Source of the DNA: a virus
IMG/VR virus record: IMGVR_UViG_3300032401_000690
Coordinates: 1 to 64,000 of that record
DNA length: 64,000 nucleotides
Direction: 5' to 3' (one strand)
Numbering within the stretch: the first letter of the stretch is position 1; each line of letters opens with the position of its first letter. The position numbers were made by a program, and so were the translations under genes. Shown here piece after piece: positions 51,676 to 60,959 of this stretch. The notes under the pieces were generated by a model that saw only the letters and a program-made list of their open reading frames with translations, ran no database searches and was not told the origin of the DNA.

Positions 51676-52579
51676 ACGACATTATGATGAAAGTGAGTTG
51701 TTGGATTATGTTGAGTTGGAACCAAAGACGGAAACATTAGTTGATAAAACAATCTTACTTCATTTTGATTCTTTTTGTTTGGGCGATACAATTTGTTTTG
51801 CTTCATTAATAGAACCATTTATTGATTTCCACAAACCAAAAAAAGTTTTAATCTCAACATTTTTTCCCCATCTTTTAAAATCAACCAACTTAAGTTATGA
51901 ATTTATTAATGCAAATCAAAAGAAAAAGATTGTTGTAGATAAACTTATTAATGTTGGGTATGATAAGGGTAGTTTATCTCATACATTAGGTGGAATGTTT
52001 TATGCGGCAAAGGAAAAGTTAATGATACCCCAAAACACAAAACCCGTTAAACCACCGATGATATTAAAATTTAGGAACCCAAAACCTAATAAAATAACAA
52101 TTGCACCTGAATCATTAAAAGATATTGCCAAATGGACGAAGGATGGTTGGCAATCGGTTGTTAATAAATTGGTTGATCATAAGTATGATGTTTATAATGT
52201 ATCATATGAGAATACGATGAACTTACAAAATGTAACACCAATTCACGGAAATGATGATATTAATATTTCAATAGACCATATTTTGGATTCAAAATTTTTT
52301 ATTGGTTTATCTTCTGGTCTTGCTTGGGTTGCATGGGCATATGGTGTTCCCGTTGTTATGATCTCAGGTTTTACAAAAGACCATAACGAGTTTGATTGTT
52401 TTAGGGTTAGAAACCACAATGTTTGTAATGGTTGTTTTAACGTTGTTCAAAATATAAAAACAAAATGTCCGATATTTTTGGGAACAAACCGGGAAAATGA
52501 ATGTCATAAGACAATAACATCTGATATGGTTATAGATCAAATTAATAATGCAATCAAGTTTACAAACAACGAAAAATAA
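51668..52579 (+). CDS. TibC/AAH-like autotransporter heptosyltransferase homologue
   Basis: The 303-residue product has ILLHFDSFCLGDTICFASL, VLISTFFPHLLKS, YDKGSLSHTLGGMFYAAKE, then FIGLSSGLAWVAWAYGVPVV and MISGFT, followed by NEFDCFRVRNHNVCNGCFN and KCPIFLGTNRENECHKTIT. The GLSSGLxWxAWxxGxPVVxISGFT block and four late cysteines match the BAHT family (TibC). There the cysteines hold an iron, and the enzyme adds heptose to Ser/Thr in beta-strand-loop-strand repeats of autotransporter adhesins. Here the nearest repeat protein is the phage fibre at 47901. TibC is about 406 residues, so this is a shorter relative. Confidence 0.78.
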   Translation: MVKRHYDESELLDYVELEPKTETLVDKTILLHFDSFCLGDTICFASLIEPFIDFHKPKKVLISTFFPHLLKSTNLSYEFINANQKKKIVVDKLINVGYDKGSLSHTLGGMFYAAKEKLMIPQNTKPVKPPMILKFRNPKPNKITIAPESLKDIAKWTKDGWQSVVNKLVDHKYDVYNVSYENTMNLQNVTPIHGNDDINISIDHILDSKFFIGLSSGLAWVAWAYGVPVVMISGFTKDHNEFDCFRVRNHNVCNGCFNVVQNIKTKCPIFLGTNRENECHKTITSDMVIDQINNAIKFTNNEK

Positions 52580-52593
52580 CTATAATTTTTTAT

Positions 52594-53481
52594 ATGGAAA
52601 AAAAATATTCATTATTTCATATTGAGGGTGGTTTAGGTAAACACGTTTGTGCAACGGCAGTTGCTAAATGTATTAAAAATAATCACCCCGATAGAGAATT
52701 GATTGTTGTATGTGCATATCCTGAAATATTTTTAAATCTACCATTTGTTGATAGAGTTTATCGGATTGGTATTACCCCTTATTTTTATGAAGATTATGTT
52801 GAGGGTAAGGATACTTTAATTTTTAAACACGAACCTTATTTCACGGACGAACATATACACAAAACATTACCACTTATTGAGAGTTGGTCAAAATTGTTTA
52901 ATTTAAACTACCAAGGAGAAACACCTGAACTTGTTTTTAATGTAAGACAAAAACAGATTGGATACAATAAATGGAAGAGGGAGAGACCAATTATGGTTAT
53001 CCAAACCAATGGTGGTCCGTTAAATGAACAACCATACCCTTATTCTTGGACTAGAGACATCCCTTATGAAGTTGCCGAACAACTTGTTAAAACTTTTGAG
53101 AATGATTACCACATCATCCAAATTTGTAGAGACAAGTCAAATGGAATACCAGGAACTGAAGTAATAACAGAACAAATGTCCAATATGGAATTGTTTTGGT
53201 TGCTAGCAATGTCAGATAAAAGAATTTTAATTGACTCTTGTTTGCAACACGCATCAATGGCAATGGGATTACCATCAACGGTATTGTGGGTTGGAACATC
53301 ACCAAAAACATTTGGATATAACATCCATAAAAACATCATTGCAAATATTCCTAAAACCGTTAAGTCACCAGATAGTTATCTTTTTGATTTTAATTTTAAT
53401 GGACTGACTCACGAATGTCCGTTATTAGATTTTAACATATTTGATATTAATGAAATAATTTACGAAACAAAAACAACTTAA
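52594..53481 (+). CDS. GT9-like glycosyltransferase
   Basis: The 295-residue product begins YSLFHIEGGLGKHVCATAVAKC, continues RELIVVCAYPEIFLNLPFVD, and has PIMVIQTNGGP, FENDYHIIQICRDKSNG, ELFWLLAMSDKRILIDSCLQ followed by HASMAMGLPSTVLWVGTSP. The last is the G-L-P-x-x-x-L-(W/F)-G region of heptosyltransferase-like GT9 folds. It lies between the TibC-like gene and the sulfotransferase. Donor and acceptor unknown. Confidence 0.78.
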   Translation: MEKKYSLFHIEGGLGKHVCATAVAKCIKNNHPDRELIVVCAYPEIFLNLPFVDRVYRIGITPYFYEDYVEGKDTLIFKHEPYFTDEHIHKTLPLIESWSKLFNLNYQGETPELVFNVRQKQIGYNKWKRERPIMVIQTNGGPLNEQPYPYSWTRDIPYEVAEQLVKTFENDYHIIQICRDKSNGIPGTEVITEQMSNMELFWLLAMSDKRILIDSCLQHASMAMGLPSTVLWVGTSPKTFGYNIHKNIIANIPKTVKSPDSYLFDFNFNGLTHECPLLDFNIFDINEIIYETKTT

Positions 53482-53482
53482 T

Positions 53483-54301
53483 ATGGTACAAAAGATATTC
53501 TTTCAAAGTTCCCTACCAAGAGCGGGATCAACATTACTACAAAATGTTATGGGACAAAATCCTGACTTCTATGTAACCCCAACATCGGGTGTTTTAGAGT
53601 TGGTATATGCGGCAAGAAACAATTATACAAATTCACCTGAATTTAAAGCTCAAGACACAGATCTAATGAAAGACGGGTTCCTTTCTTTTTGTAAGAATGG
53701 GATGGAAGGGTTTTTTAATGGTGTAACAGATAAACCTTATGTTATAGATAAAAGTAGAGGTTGGGGAGTTCATTATGGATTTTTAAATTCATTTTATCCA
53801 AACCCTAAGATCATTTGTATGATTAGAGATTTAAGAGGAGTTTTTGCTTCTATGGAAAAAAACTTCAGAAAAAATCAACATATGGATTCAGGTTTGGTAA
53901 ATCATGCAACTATGGTTGGTACCACAACAGAAAAAAGAATTGATACTTGGGCTCAAAGTCAACCCGTTGGTATGGCAATTGAGAGATTACAACAAATGTT
54001 TAAAGAGGGTGTTGATAAAAAAGTGTTGTTTGTTAAGTTTGAAGATTTCACTTCCAACCCGGCAAGTGAGATGAGAAGAATATATGAATATTTGGAACTT
54101 CCTTATTTTGAACACGACTTTAATAATGTTGAACAGATGACCAAAGAAGATGATAGTGTTTATGGTATCTATGGTGATCACAAGATAAAAAACAAAATAG
54201 AACCATTAAGAAATGATTTTAACGATGTTTTGGGTATTAATGCTAGTAACTGGATTAAAACAAACTATAAATGGTATTACGATCAATTTTTATATTTTTA
54301 A
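53483..54301 (+). CDS. Sulfotransferase
   Basis: The 272-residue product has the 5'-phosphosulfate-binding loop FFQSSLPRAGSTLLQNVMGQN. The 3'-phosphate-binding region is NPKIICMIRDLRGVFASMEK (R and S residues), and LFVKFEDFTSNPASEMRRIY holds the usual FEDL/P motif. PAPS-dependent sulfotransferases of about 270 residues are found in some marine phages. It is followed immediately by APS kinase, which makes its donor. The acceptor is probably a sugar of the virion or of the host surface. Confidence 0.9.
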   Translation: MVQKIFFQSSLPRAGSTLLQNVMGQNPDFYVTPTSGVLELVYAARNNYTNSPEFKAQDTDLMKDGFLSFCKNGMEGFFNGVTDKPYVIDKSRGWGVHYGFLNSFYPNPKIICMIRDLRGVFASMEKNFRKNQHMDSGLVNHATMVGTTTEKRIDTWAQSQPVGMAIERLQQMFKEGVDKKVLFVKFEDFTSNPASEMRRIYEYLELPYFEHDFNNVEQMTKEDDSVYGIYGDHKIKNKIEPLRNDFNDVLGINASNWIKTNYKWYYDQFLYF

Positions 54302-54304
54302 TTT

Positions 54305-54745
54305 ATGATTTATTGGTTTACAGGACAACCGTCCCATGGAAAAACAGTTTTGGGTGAAATGATGAAAAATCATCTTGAGAAAACACAAGAACAACCATAT
54401 AGAATTGATGGTGATGATCTTAGAGATTTATTTACAAATAAAGATTATTCTATGAAAGGTAGGGTAACAAATGTGGATGCCGCTCAAAAGATTGCACATT
54501 ATTTACATAACCAAGGATATACTGTAATCGTAACTTTGGTTTCACCTTATTTAGATCAACGAGAAGAGTTTAAACAAATGCTCGGTGAAGATATTAAGGA
54601 AATTTACATTCATTGTAATGAACCAAGAGAGAGAGATAGTTTTGCGGTTGAAGGTTATCAACCACCACAAAAAAATTTTATTGATATTGATACAACAAAC
54701 GACACACCTGAAGAATCATTAAAACTAATATTAAAAAATATATGA
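54305..54745 (+). CDS. cysC: Adenylylsulfate (APS) kinase
   Basis: The 146-residue product has a Walker A loop YWFTGQPSHGKTVLGEMM, YRIDGDDLRDLF (like the LDGDxxR motif) and RVTNVDAAQKIAHYLHNQGY, VIVTLVSPYLDQREEFK, then IYIHCNEPRERDSFAVEGYQPP. All are in the order of CysC, which phosphorylates APS to PAPS. It is shorter than bacterial CysC (~200). It overlaps the nucleotidyltransferase gene by 4 bp and follows the sulfotransferase by 3 bp. Confidence 0.88.
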   Translation: MIYWFTGQPSHGKTVLGEMMKNHLEKTQEQPYRIDGDDLRDLFTNKDYSMKGRVTNVDAAQKIAHYLHNQGYTVIVTLVSPYLDQREEFKQMLGEDIKEIYIHCNEPRERDSFAVEGYQPPQKNFIDIDTTNDTPEESLKLILKNI

Positions 54746-55206
54746 ATTGGGAAGTAAAAAATCACGGTGGGGAACCAACAAATAATTCGGATAAAAAATA
54801 TGCGATTTTTATTGGGAGATATCAACCACCACATTTTGGGCATTTAAATCTTATAGACCAAAAATTAAATGAAGGTATTCCGGCACTTATAATGGTTAGA
54901 GATATTGCTCCTGACGATAAAAATCCTTTTACCACAGAACAAACTGTTTCTATGTTAGAGAAATATTATCATTCAAAGAATAAAGATGTTAAGGTTATGG
55001 TTATTCCTGATATTGAGTCCGTTAATTATGGTAGAGGTGTTGGTTATGAAATAAATGAATTTACACCACCAGACAATATCGGGTTTATTTCAGCAACAAA
55101 GGTGAGAGAATCAATAAAAAATGGTGATGATGGGTGGAGATCAATGATTGATGAGTCCATTCAAGACGATGTTATTAATTATTTATCATATGAAATCACA
55201 AAGTAA
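54742..55206 (+). CDS. HxGH-type nucleotidyltransferase
   Basis: The 154-residue product has AIFIGRYQPPHFGHLNLI with the H-x-G-H motif, PALIMVRDIAPDDKNPFT and the C-terminal ISATKVRESIKNGDDGW, corresponding to ISxTxxR. It belongs to the cytidylyltransferase superfamily (NadM/CTP-transferase-like). Placed in an APS-kinase/sulfotransferase operon, it might make APS, activate a sugar, or act on NMN. The sequence alone does not decide. It overlaps both neighbours. Confidence 0.8.
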   Translation: MNWEVKNHGGEPTNNSDKKYAIFIGRYQPPHFGHLNLIDQKLNEGIPALIMVRDIAPDDKNPFTTEQTVSMLEKYYHSKNKDVKVMVIPDIESVNYGRGVGYEINEFTPPDNIGFISATKVRESIKNGDDGWRSMIDESIQDDVINYLSYEITK

Positions 55207-55630
55207 AACTTATCAAATAAGATTCAATACCGTATCAATAGGTGAAAACGATAGATGGAGATTAATTGAGAACGGAAATGAGACATTAGTTTCTGACGTT
55301 TATATTGATGGTCGCACTTACACAACAAAAGATTGGATAGAAGATATTCAAGATTATAAATGGCACATCAGTTGTATTGGTCATTGTAAAGTTAGAAGTA
55401 ATTGTGCCTACATTACAACAATAAAAGAAGAGTCAGTATTATTAAGACATATTTTAAAAACAATTAGTTATAGATTGTTAGGGACATTAACTACTGTTAT
55501 TGTTGCTTTAAGTTTGGGGGTAACCACAGAAGTATCCACATTATTAGGTGTTGGTGAATTGTTAATTAAACCTGTAATTTATTTCTTCCACGAAAGACTA
55601 TGGTATAAGTTTATTAAGATTAAAAAATGA
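55190..55630 (+). CDS. DUF2061 membrane protein with N-terminal extension
   Basis: Start ATG 55190 (MKSQSKTYQIRFN) is preferred over 55148, which would lie within the nucleotidyltransferase gene. The 146-residue product has an N-terminal soluble part (residues ~1-80, WRLIENGNETLVSDVYIDG, HISCIGHCKVRSNCAYITT). A DUF2061 domain follows (LLRHILKTISYRLLGTLTTV then VTTEVSTLLGVGELLIKPV and FHERLWYKF), with two hydrophobic helices. DUF2061 genes are, to my recollection, often beside sulfate assimilation genes in bacteria, which would fit the adjacent APS kinase. Function unknown. Confidence 0.75.
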   Translation: MKSQSKTYQIRFNTVSIGENDRWRLIENGNETLVSDVYIDGRTYTTKDWIEDIQDYKWHISCIGHCKVRSNCAYITTIKEESVLLRHILKTISYRLLGTLTTVIVALSLGVTTEVSTLLGVGELLIKPVIYFFHERLWYKFIKIKK

Positions 55631-55640
55631 TTTGAGGTTG

Positions 55641-55648
55641 TATTTATA
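55641..55648 (+). promoter_or_regulatory. Candidate late promoter element TATTTATA
   Basis: TATTTATA lies 11 bp before the ATG at 55660 and marks the start of the distal fibre group. Confidence 0.55.
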
Positions 55649-55659
55649 GTCTAAGAACT

Positions 55660-56439
55660 ATGGATCAAACAATAACAATTCAAAGTATAAATTATTCTGG
55701 TGAAAGTGCTGAAATAATTTTTAATCCTGACAATGAAACTATTGTCATTAATCTGGGTGCACATATATTACCTTACGCTTTTGATTCATCATTATTGGAT
55801 CCACCAAGAGAAATTTACGGCACTTATACGATATTAGTTAATAATTGTCCATACTTCCTTAACGTTCCAAGGTTAACACCAACACCTACACCGACGAGAA
55901 CTCCAACGAGAACTCCGACACCAACAGTTACACCAACACCAACGGTAACACCAACATATGATCCGTGTTCGGTAACACAAACACCATCGGTTACTCCGAC
56001 GAAAACACCAACAAGAACTCCAACGAGAACTCCGACTCCAACACCAACAATAACGTGTTATGCGACACCTACACCAACACCAACGGTGACACCATCATCG
56101 TTACCGTCATTACCTGGTGTTTATTACGGTAAATTTAATAGTACGTTAATAACTTCTGCAGATACGTCATCATTAACATTTGTAACAACAAATGATATAA
56201 CAAATACGTATGTGACGTTCTCTGCGGGGACTGGTTTTGGATATGTATTAATACCACCATCTTTACCTCAACCTATTAACTTTAAAGATAGTGATACTGG
56301 ATGTACGGGTAATGATGTCCCTGTTAATAACATAGGTACTGTGGTTGTATTGGATACAAATGGATTTGCAATAACATATAACATATATAGAACATTCTTC
56401 CCATTCAATGGACAATTATTCTGTTGGTTGTGTGGTTAA
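55660..56439 (+). CDS. Virion protein with long Pro-Thr linker
   Basis: The 259-residue product has an N-terminal beta domain (residues 1-70). A Thr-Pro linker (about 72-145) has repeats of TPTPTRTPTRT, interrupted by CSVTQ and CYATP. A C-terminal domain (GVYYGKFNSTLIT...FGYVLIPPSLPQPINF...FCWLCG) closes it. Similar C-terminal domains with YvlIPpsL occur in other phage structural proteins. The linker is probably extended and may be O-glycosylated. Family not otherwise recognised. Confidence 0.68.
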   Translation: MDQTITIQSINYSGESAEIIFNPDNETIVINLGAHILPYAFDSSLLDPPREIYGTYTILVNNCPYFLNVPRLTPTPTPTRTPTRTPTPTVTPTPTVTPTYDPCSVTQTPSVTPTKTPTRTPTRTPTPTPTITCYATPTPTPTVTPSSLPSLPGVYYGKFNSTLITSADTSSLTFVTTNDITNTYVTFSAGTGFGYVLIPPSLPQPINFKDSDTGCTGNDVPVNNIGTVVVLDTNGFAITYNIYRTFFPFNGQLFCWLCG

Positions 56440-56455
56440 AAACAAATAAATAATT

Positions 56456-59400
56456 ATGATGAGTTTTAGTCTTTCAGGGGGAGTTGAAGTTTTCGGGTTT
56501 ATATCACCATCGGAACCAACTGATACATATCCCGTTATAGATCCAATATATGGTATTGACGGTTTAAGAAACGTGGATACCCTTTCAGATTTAGACAATA
56601 TTCCTGAACTACGAAGACGTGCAGGTATGGTTGTGGGGGTTAGTGGTGGAACTGAATATTATAAACTAAATCCTCCTCCGTGGAATCTTGATTTTACCGA
56701 TTGGTCTGTTTTTAATTCTGGTGGTAGTGGTTTATCTTCATACACATATAATAACAATACTTTCACAATTTTAGATCTTACAGGTGGAACATATAGTGCA
56801 ACAATTAATGAAGTGACTGGATTAACCGTTAATGGAATTTTATCGGCAATGACATATGAAAACTTACCTATTGATGTTTTTGTTACGGGGGGAACTTATT
56901 CTGCGGGAACAAGTACTTTTGTTAATAACACCGGAGGAACATTTGATGTCACGGGATTCTATACAGGTGACACCGATGATAACACATATATCACAGGTTT
57001 TACATATTCGGCAAACACATTTACTATATCCGACAATTCAGGAACTACATTTAATTCAACTATTAATGAAGTAACAGGACTAACAGTTAATGGTATATTA
57101 TCGGCAACAACATATGAGAATTTACCTACCGATGTTTATGTGACTGGAGGGACTTATAATAACGGAACAAGTACCTTCACAAATAATACCGGAGGTACAT
57201 TTAATGTTAATGGGTTCTATACGGGAGCAACAGATGTTTTTGTTACGGGAGGAACATATAATAATGGGACAAGTACTTTTACGAATAATACCGGAGGAAC
57301 ATTTGATGTTACTGGGTTCTATACTGGAGAAACTGATGATAATCAATATGTTACAGGTTTTACATATTCCGCAAATACATTTACAATATCAGACAATTCA
57401 GGTAATACGTTTAATTCAACAATAAATGACGTTACAGGGTTAACCGTTAACGGAATATTATCTGCAACCACAATAAGTGGTGGGACATTCTACGGTAATG
57501 GTCTTGAACTAACAAGGGTTGAGAATTTAGTAACCGTTGGTTTAAATGGTACTAATTGTGACTTTGGGTCAATTAACTCTGCAGTTGATTATTTAATATC
57601 TTCGGGTAATACTTCATCAACAAATAGATATGTTATTACCGTTGGGCCTGGTGTATTTTATGAAAATGAAATTGATTTAACAAATATACCATATGTTAGT
57701 ATTGTCGGTAGTAGTGTCCAAACAACACAAATCCTACCAAACACCAATACCCAACATATTGTTAAAATAGGGGCTAATAATGAAATATCGTTTTTAACTT
57801 TTAGTGGGGCACCTTTAGGGTATTCGGCAATTTATTGTTACGATATTGGAGATTATGCTCAAGCTCATAAAATTTCATTTTACGATTGTGATATAAATGT
57901 GTGGGTTGAATCTAATAGTCAGGACACAAAATTCTATGGTGAATATTTAGATTATAATGGTACATATACTTATGGAACAAAAGTTATAGGAAACAATGGT
58001 TATGAGGCGTTAGCCAATATGGAGAACTATTATAACTTCCCAACGGGAGGAAATATAACTTATTGTAATTATGCGACAGGTAGTGGGGCAACATTAAGTG
58101 TTTTTGTTGGTGATAATCAAAGTAATGGAGTTTCAGGTAGTACTGCATACTTTGCTCAAGATGGTGCTGGATTATATTGTAGTACAATTACGATAAATGG
58201 TTTCACATATGGTATTAGAAATCCAAATGTGGGAGATCCGATTAGATTTGATATTGATAATGCTAGTATTGTAGGTGGAGAATGGGATTTATATATTGAA
58301 CGTATTACCACCTTTGGTACATTTGGAGGTAGTGCCAATAGCCAAAAAACATATTCGGTTAGTCCTGACATATATTGGGCATTTTTAGATATTGAGGATG
58401 GTCAGTTTGATATAACAAGAAAGGCTTCTGTAACATTTACCGATGGATCACATACCGACTTTACTACTTTAATTTTTGATGGGGGACCCATGGGTCTTTT
58501 AAGTGGTGGTACACTTACAACCGTTAGTGGAACAACAATCCAAACCGATAGGGGTTTCGGGTATGTTGAGAAATCAGATAATAGTGGGATTGTTAGAAGA
58601 ATTAATTGGGACAATAGTGAAATAACTCTATCTGAAAATACTAACACCTATATCTTTATTAACGAAAATGGTAATTTAGGGGGTTCAGGAACTAGACCAA
58701 ACTCTTTTTATAACATAATTTTAGGTAGGGTTGTTACTAATTCTACCGAGGTATCATTTATTGATTTAACACCATTTAATGCCGAACACACATCAAATAG
58801 GTTTGGTAGTTTGTTTAGAGAAGCCTTAGGACCAATATATTCATTAGGGTCAATAGTAACAGAAGGAACACCAACATACACCTTGGATGTAACTGATGGG
58901 GAGTATTATTTCTCAACCACAGAAATTTTACCTTCAGGTGGAACAGGAATAACATTTAACCAATATTATAGAAACGGTTCTGGTGGTTGGATAACAAGTG
59001 GAACAACAACCGTAGTTAACGGTTATGACGATAATAGTGGTACAATATCACCACTACCTTTATCTGCATATACAAAACATACATTATATTTAGTTGGTGA
59101 TGGAATTTACGAGAACTATTTTTTAGTATTAGGTCAAAACCAATATTCAACTTTAATTGAGGCTGAATTAGGTCTTTTACCAACACCACCAACATATTTT
59201 ACAGATTCTGTAGTTCAGGTTGCAAACATTTATATACGACAAGGATCATCAGGAATAACCCAAATTGAGGACATTAGACCTATTATTGGTTTTAAATCTG
59301 GTGGTGTAAACGCATCCTCAGTTCACGGTAATCTTTTAGGATTATCTGCCGATGACCATATCCAATACTTGTTGGTTAATGGTGGTAGACCTATGAGTGG

Positions 59401-60457
59401 GAACCTTGATATGGGAACTAACAACATTACGAATGTTGGGACTGTTGATGGTGTTACGGTATCCGCACACGCAACAAGACATCAGTTTGGTGGTTTAGAC
59501 CCTGTTGGTTCAACAACTCCAGGACCTAATTACATTCCATATGCTGACGTTAGTGGAACATTAAATGATTGGGTATCAACCGCATCAACCACAACATTTG
59601 GTAAAGTAATAACATCAAGTTCAAGTACTACAGTTGTTAGTGATAATGACCCAAGATTTTTAAATTCATTTACGGGTGGAACATATTCGGGAGGGACGTT
59701 ATCTTTAAATAATAATAGTGGGGGGACTTATAATATATTAGGATTTTATACGGGAGCAACTGATGTATTTGTTACGGGGGGAACTTATAATAATGGGACA
59801 AGTACATTTACAAATAACACCGGAGGAACATTTAATGTGTCGGGGTTTTTGTCTAATGCAACAACGGCAGTTACATTATCATCTAATGTGTTAAGTGTAA
59901 CTTCAAGTGGTGGAACACCAACAACAACTACGATTAATGCGGCAACGGGAGGAACATATTCAAACGGTACAATAACACTTGATGGTACAGGAACGTTATC
60001 AACAATAACTGGGTTATATACAGGAAGTACTGATGTTTTCGTAACTGGAGGAACTTACTCTAATGGAACAAGTATTTTTACAAATAATACCGGAGGTACA
60101 TTTAATGTCACAGGGTTCTTATCTACAGACACATACGTGACAGGTGTTACATATTCGGCAAATACTTTAACGGTACAACAAAATCAAGGTCAATCAAACA
60201 TAACAACAACGATTGGTTTAAATATAAAATCTAACACAATTACTGCGGGAAGTTTCGCAGGTAACCCCAAGAAAAATACCGTCACATTTACAACCGCGTA
60301 CCCTACCGATAATTATACTATTGGTATTACAGGTTCTGATAATAGAACTTTTACTTACGAATCAAAAACCGTTAATGGGTTTACAATAAACACAAATGCA
60401 AATACCGTACTAACAGGAAATGTGGATTGGCAAACTACCCAAATAGGTGAATCATAA
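56456..60457 (+). CDS. Long tail fibre with repeat modules and beta-helix
   Basis: The 1333-residue product has an N-terminal attachment region, then repeats of type DVFVTGGTYNNGTSTFTNNT followed by GGTF(D/N)V(T/N)GFYTG (residues ~140-300 and again near 1100-1225). A pectin-lyase-like beta-helix region spans about residues 350-640 (NRYVITVGPGVFYENEIDL...). A conserved fibre motif (DDHIQYLLVNGGRPMSGNLD then NNITNVGTVDGVTVSAHATR) lies near residue 960-1010. The DDHxQY...RxMSGNLDM...SAHAxRH motif is common in phage fibres and needles. It is the longest gene here and probably carries receptor-binding or spacer functions. Confidence 0.85.
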   Translation: MMSFSLSGGVEVFGFISPSEPTDTYPVIDPIYGIDGLRNVDTLSDLDNIPELRRRAGMVVGVSGGTEYYKLNPPPWNLDFTDWSVFNSGGSGLSSYTYNNNTFTILDLTGGTYSATINEVTGLTVNGILSAMTYENLPIDVFVTGGTYSAGTSTFVNNTGGTFDVTGFYTGDTDDNTYITGFTYSANTFTISDNSGTTFNSTINEVTGLTVNGILSATTYENLPTDVYVTGGTYNNGTSTFTNNTGGTFNVNGFYTGATDVFVTGGTYNNGTSTFTNNTGGTFDVTGFYTGETDDNQYVTGFTYSANTFTISDNSGNTFNSTINDVTGLTVNGILSATTISGGTFYGNGLELTRVENLVTVGLNGTNCDFGSINSAVDYLISSGNTSSTNRYVITVGPGVFYENEIDLTNIPYVSIVGSSVQTTQILPNTNTQHIVKIGANNEISFLTFSGAPLGYSAIYCYDIGDYAQAHKISFYDCDINVWVESNSQDTKFYGEYLDYNGTYTYGTKVIGNNGYEALANMENYYNFPTGGNITYCNYATGSGATLSVFVGDNQSNGVSGSTAYFAQDGAGLYCSTITINGFTYGIRNPNVGDPIRFDIDNASIVGGEWDLYIERITTFGTFGGSANSQKTYSVSPDIYWAFLDIEDGQFDITRKASVTFTDGSHTDFTTLIFDGGPMGLLSGGTLTTVSGTTIQTDRGFGYVEKSDNSGIVRRINWDNSEITLSENTNTYIFINENGNLGGSGTRPNSFYNIILGRVVTNSTEVSFIDLTPFNAEHTSNRFGSLFREALGPIYSLGSIVTEGTPTYTLDVTDGEYYFSTTEILPSGGTGITFNQYYRNGSGGWITSGTTTVVNGYDDNSGTISPLPLSAYTKHTLYLVGDGIYENYFLVLGQNQYSTLIEAELGLLPTPPTYFTDSVVQVANIYIRQGSSGITQIEDIRPIIGFKSGGVNASSVHGNLLGLSADDHIQYLLVNGGRPMSGNLDMGTNNITNVGTVDGVTVSAHATRHQFGGLDPVGSTTPGPNYIPYADVSGTLNDWVSTASTTTFGKVITSSSSTTVVSDNDPRFLNSFTGGTYSGGTLSLNNNSGGTYNILGFYTGATDVFVTGGTYNNGTSTFTNNTGGTFNVSGFLSNATTAVTLSSNVLSVTSSGGTPTTTTINAATGGTYSNGTITLDGTGTLSTITGLYTGSTDVFVTGGTYSNGTSIFTNNTGGTFNVTGFLSTDTYVTGVTYSANTLTVQQNQGQSNITTTIGLNIKSNTITAGSFAGNPKKNTVTFTTAYPTDNYTIGITGSDNRTFTYESKTVNGFTINTNANTVLTGNVDWQTTQIGES
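56873..57330 (+). repeat. Repeat module copies in the fibre gene (first group)
   Basis: Three ~90-100-bp copies at 56873-56970, 57131-57228 and 57233-57330 each encode the VTGGTYxxGTSTF...GGTF...GFYTG module. Copies 2 and 3 are almost adjacent and nearly identical. Further copies are at 59762-59851 and 60032-60120. Confidence 0.8.
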
Positions 60458-60469
60458 TAATTATATATA

Positions 60470-60928
60470 ATGGGAAATTTTATAACAGATAATATAATAT
60501 CCGAAGGTAGTATATCAGGAGTTACCATAAGTGGTAATACATTTTACGGTAATGGATCAGGACTTACAAATGTTTCTGCAACATTTTCTAAATCGTGGGA
60601 TGCTGGTGGAGGATTTATTACAACAGGTAATACACGATATTTAATATCTAATACTACTTGTACAATCAATCGATGGAGTATAATTGCAACAGGAACAAAT
60701 CCCACCTGTACGATTGATATATGGAAGGTAGGTACAGGAACATCTTTACCTACAGTATCTAACACTATAATGGGAACTAAACCTATACTATCAACAGGAA
60801 ATGCGGTTCGTTCAACTATTACAACTGGTTGGACTACATTATCAATTACTGAAGGAGATATCATTGCATTTAATATTGATAGTGTAAGTAACACATTAAC
60901 ATTAACATTCACATTAGAAGTTGCTTAA
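60470..60928 (+). CDS. Short fibre-like protein
   Basis: The 152-residue product begins MGNFITDNIISEGSISGVTI then SGNTFYGNGSGLTNVSA. This SGxTFYGNGxxL motif also occurs in the 1333-residue fibre (SGGTFYGNGLEL). The body is beta-rich with NTTCTINRWSII and CTIDIWKVGTG, resembling small trimeric tip domains. A short fibre or tip partner of the long fibre is likely. Confidence 0.7.
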   Translation: MGNFITDNIISEGSISGVTISGNTFYGNGSGLTNVSATFSKSWDAGGGFITTGNTRYLISNTTCTINRWSIIATGTNPTCTIDIWKVGTGTSLPTVSNTIMGTKPILSTGNAVRSTITTGWTTLSITEGDIIAFNIDSVSNTLTLTFTLEVA

Positions 60929-60959
60929 ATATAAAAAAATAAATTAAAAATAATCAATT

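Noticed and set aside
55148-55189. Earlier start for the DUF2061 gene
   Set aside because: The added 14 residues are an out-of-frame reading of the nucleotidyltransferase gene; ATG 55190 gives a normal short overlap.
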